DNA of 6,475 bases, from assembly GCA_029243445.1 (NCBI GenBank), contig JAQWSA010000134.1:1-6475 (forward strand), given 5' to 3'. The notes beneath the pieces were generated by a model. That model saw only the letters and a list, made by a program, of their open reading frames with translations. It searched no databases and was not told where the DNA came from. The number at the start of each line of letters is the position of its first letter. Positions within the stretch are counted from its first letter, which is position 1. Of the stretch, positions 6,339-6,475 are shown in pieces. This stretch comes from Alphaproteobacteria bacterium (GTDB lineage Bacteria > Pseudomonadota > Alphaproteobacteria > UBA6615). Position numbers and translations under genes: made by a program.

Positions 6339-6358
6339 TTTTCCACATATGTGGAAAA
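6339..6358. repeat. 20-bp perfect palindrome of two TTTTCCACA boxes
   Basis: TTTTCCACA (6339-6347) and its reverse complement TGTGGAAAA (6350-6358) flank a central TA, giving a perfect 20-base palindrome. Each half is one base from the TTATCCACA DnaA box. It begins immediately after the pheT stop codon, so in RNA it would form an 8-bp stem with an ATAT loop right behind the gene. No run of U follows, so it is not a standard terminator. Confidence 0.65.
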
Positions 6359-6475
6359 CTAACTTCTTAATACACCACCTGTTTTGTTTGTTATAGCCAG
6401 CACAATTTTTTGTATAACGTTGTCTATCTGATCTTCAGTTAATGTTTCTTTTCTTGGTTGTAACATAACTTCGAT
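6359..6475 (-). CDS. pheT: Phenylalanyl-tRNA synthetase beta subunit, C-terminal end
   Basis: The minus strand is open from the right edge to a TAG stop at 6361-6359, giving the last 38 residues of a protein whose start lies outside the window. The sequence IEVMLQPRKETLTEDQID followed by IVLAIT and TGGVLRS matches the end of the ferredoxin-fold anticodon-binding domain of PheT, with the LQP..(K/R).TLTd.eI and TGG.LR pattern I associate with alphaproteobacteria. In the alpha2-beta2 enzyme this domain binds the tRNA-Phe anticodon stem during charging. It is co-oriented with lepA across about 295 bases. The assignment rests on a short tail. Confidence 0.8.
   Translation of the reverse strand: MEVMLQPRKETLTEDQIDNVIQKIVLAITNKTGGVLRS

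Overview
The window looks like chromosomal DNA from an AT-rich alphaproteobacterium, possibly marine. This rests on remembered family patterns, not a search. The LepA protein has the alphaproteobacterial style ([11 protein letters not shown] near the N-terminus, KCYGGD and GKKRMRQYG near the C-terminus). The PheT tail at the right edge carries the LQP...TLT...TGG.LR pattern typical of alphaproteobacterial PheT. A 99-aa membrane protein at 3917-4216 also resembles small hypothetical proteins I associate with that class. Genus-level placement is not possible from the sequence alone.

Layout. (1) 1-1624, plus strand: the 3' part of a BtuC/FecCD/FepD-type permease, overlapping by ATGA with its BtuD/FecE/FepC-type ATPase. 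Together they are the tail of an operon importing an iron-siderophore, haem or cobalamin ligand; its first gene(s) lie left of the window. (2) 1625-1854: AT-rich spacer with a perfect 12-bp inverted repeat that could be an operator. (3) 1855-2715, plus strand: a divergent crotonase-superfamily enzyme whose motifs look closer to 6-oxocamphor hydrolase (a CoA-independent C-C hydrolase) than to standard enoyl-CoA hydratases. (4) 2716-2913: spacer between convergent genes, with a 19-bp perfect hairpin, a second imperfect hairpin and a 13-nt direct repeat. (5) 2914-3306, minus strand: a MAPEG-family membrane protein. (6) 3307-3596: no convincing gene; a GC-richer patch of unknown nature. (7) 3597-3686, minus strand: tRNA-Ser(GGA) with encoded CCA and a plausible promoter at 3742-3769. 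(8) 3917-4216, plus strand: a 99-aa two-helix membrane protein of unknown function. (9) 4261-6063, minus strand: complete lepA (elongation factor 4), with no lepB directly downstream. (10) 6064-6358: a very AT-rich spacer with DnaA-box-like 9-mers, one matching TTATCCACA exactly, and a 20-bp palindrome made of two TTTTCCACA boxes. (11) 6359-6475, minus strand: the last 38 codons of pheT.

The genes do not form one pathway: they are an importer tail, a stand-alone catabolic-type enzyme, a small membrane enzyme and translation genes (tRNA-Ser, lepA, pheT). The items most worth following up are the 6-oxocamphor-hydrolase-like enzyme and the DnaA-box-bearing, origin-like spacer between pheT and lepA. 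I see no CRISPR array, transposase, integrase, phage gene or defence system.
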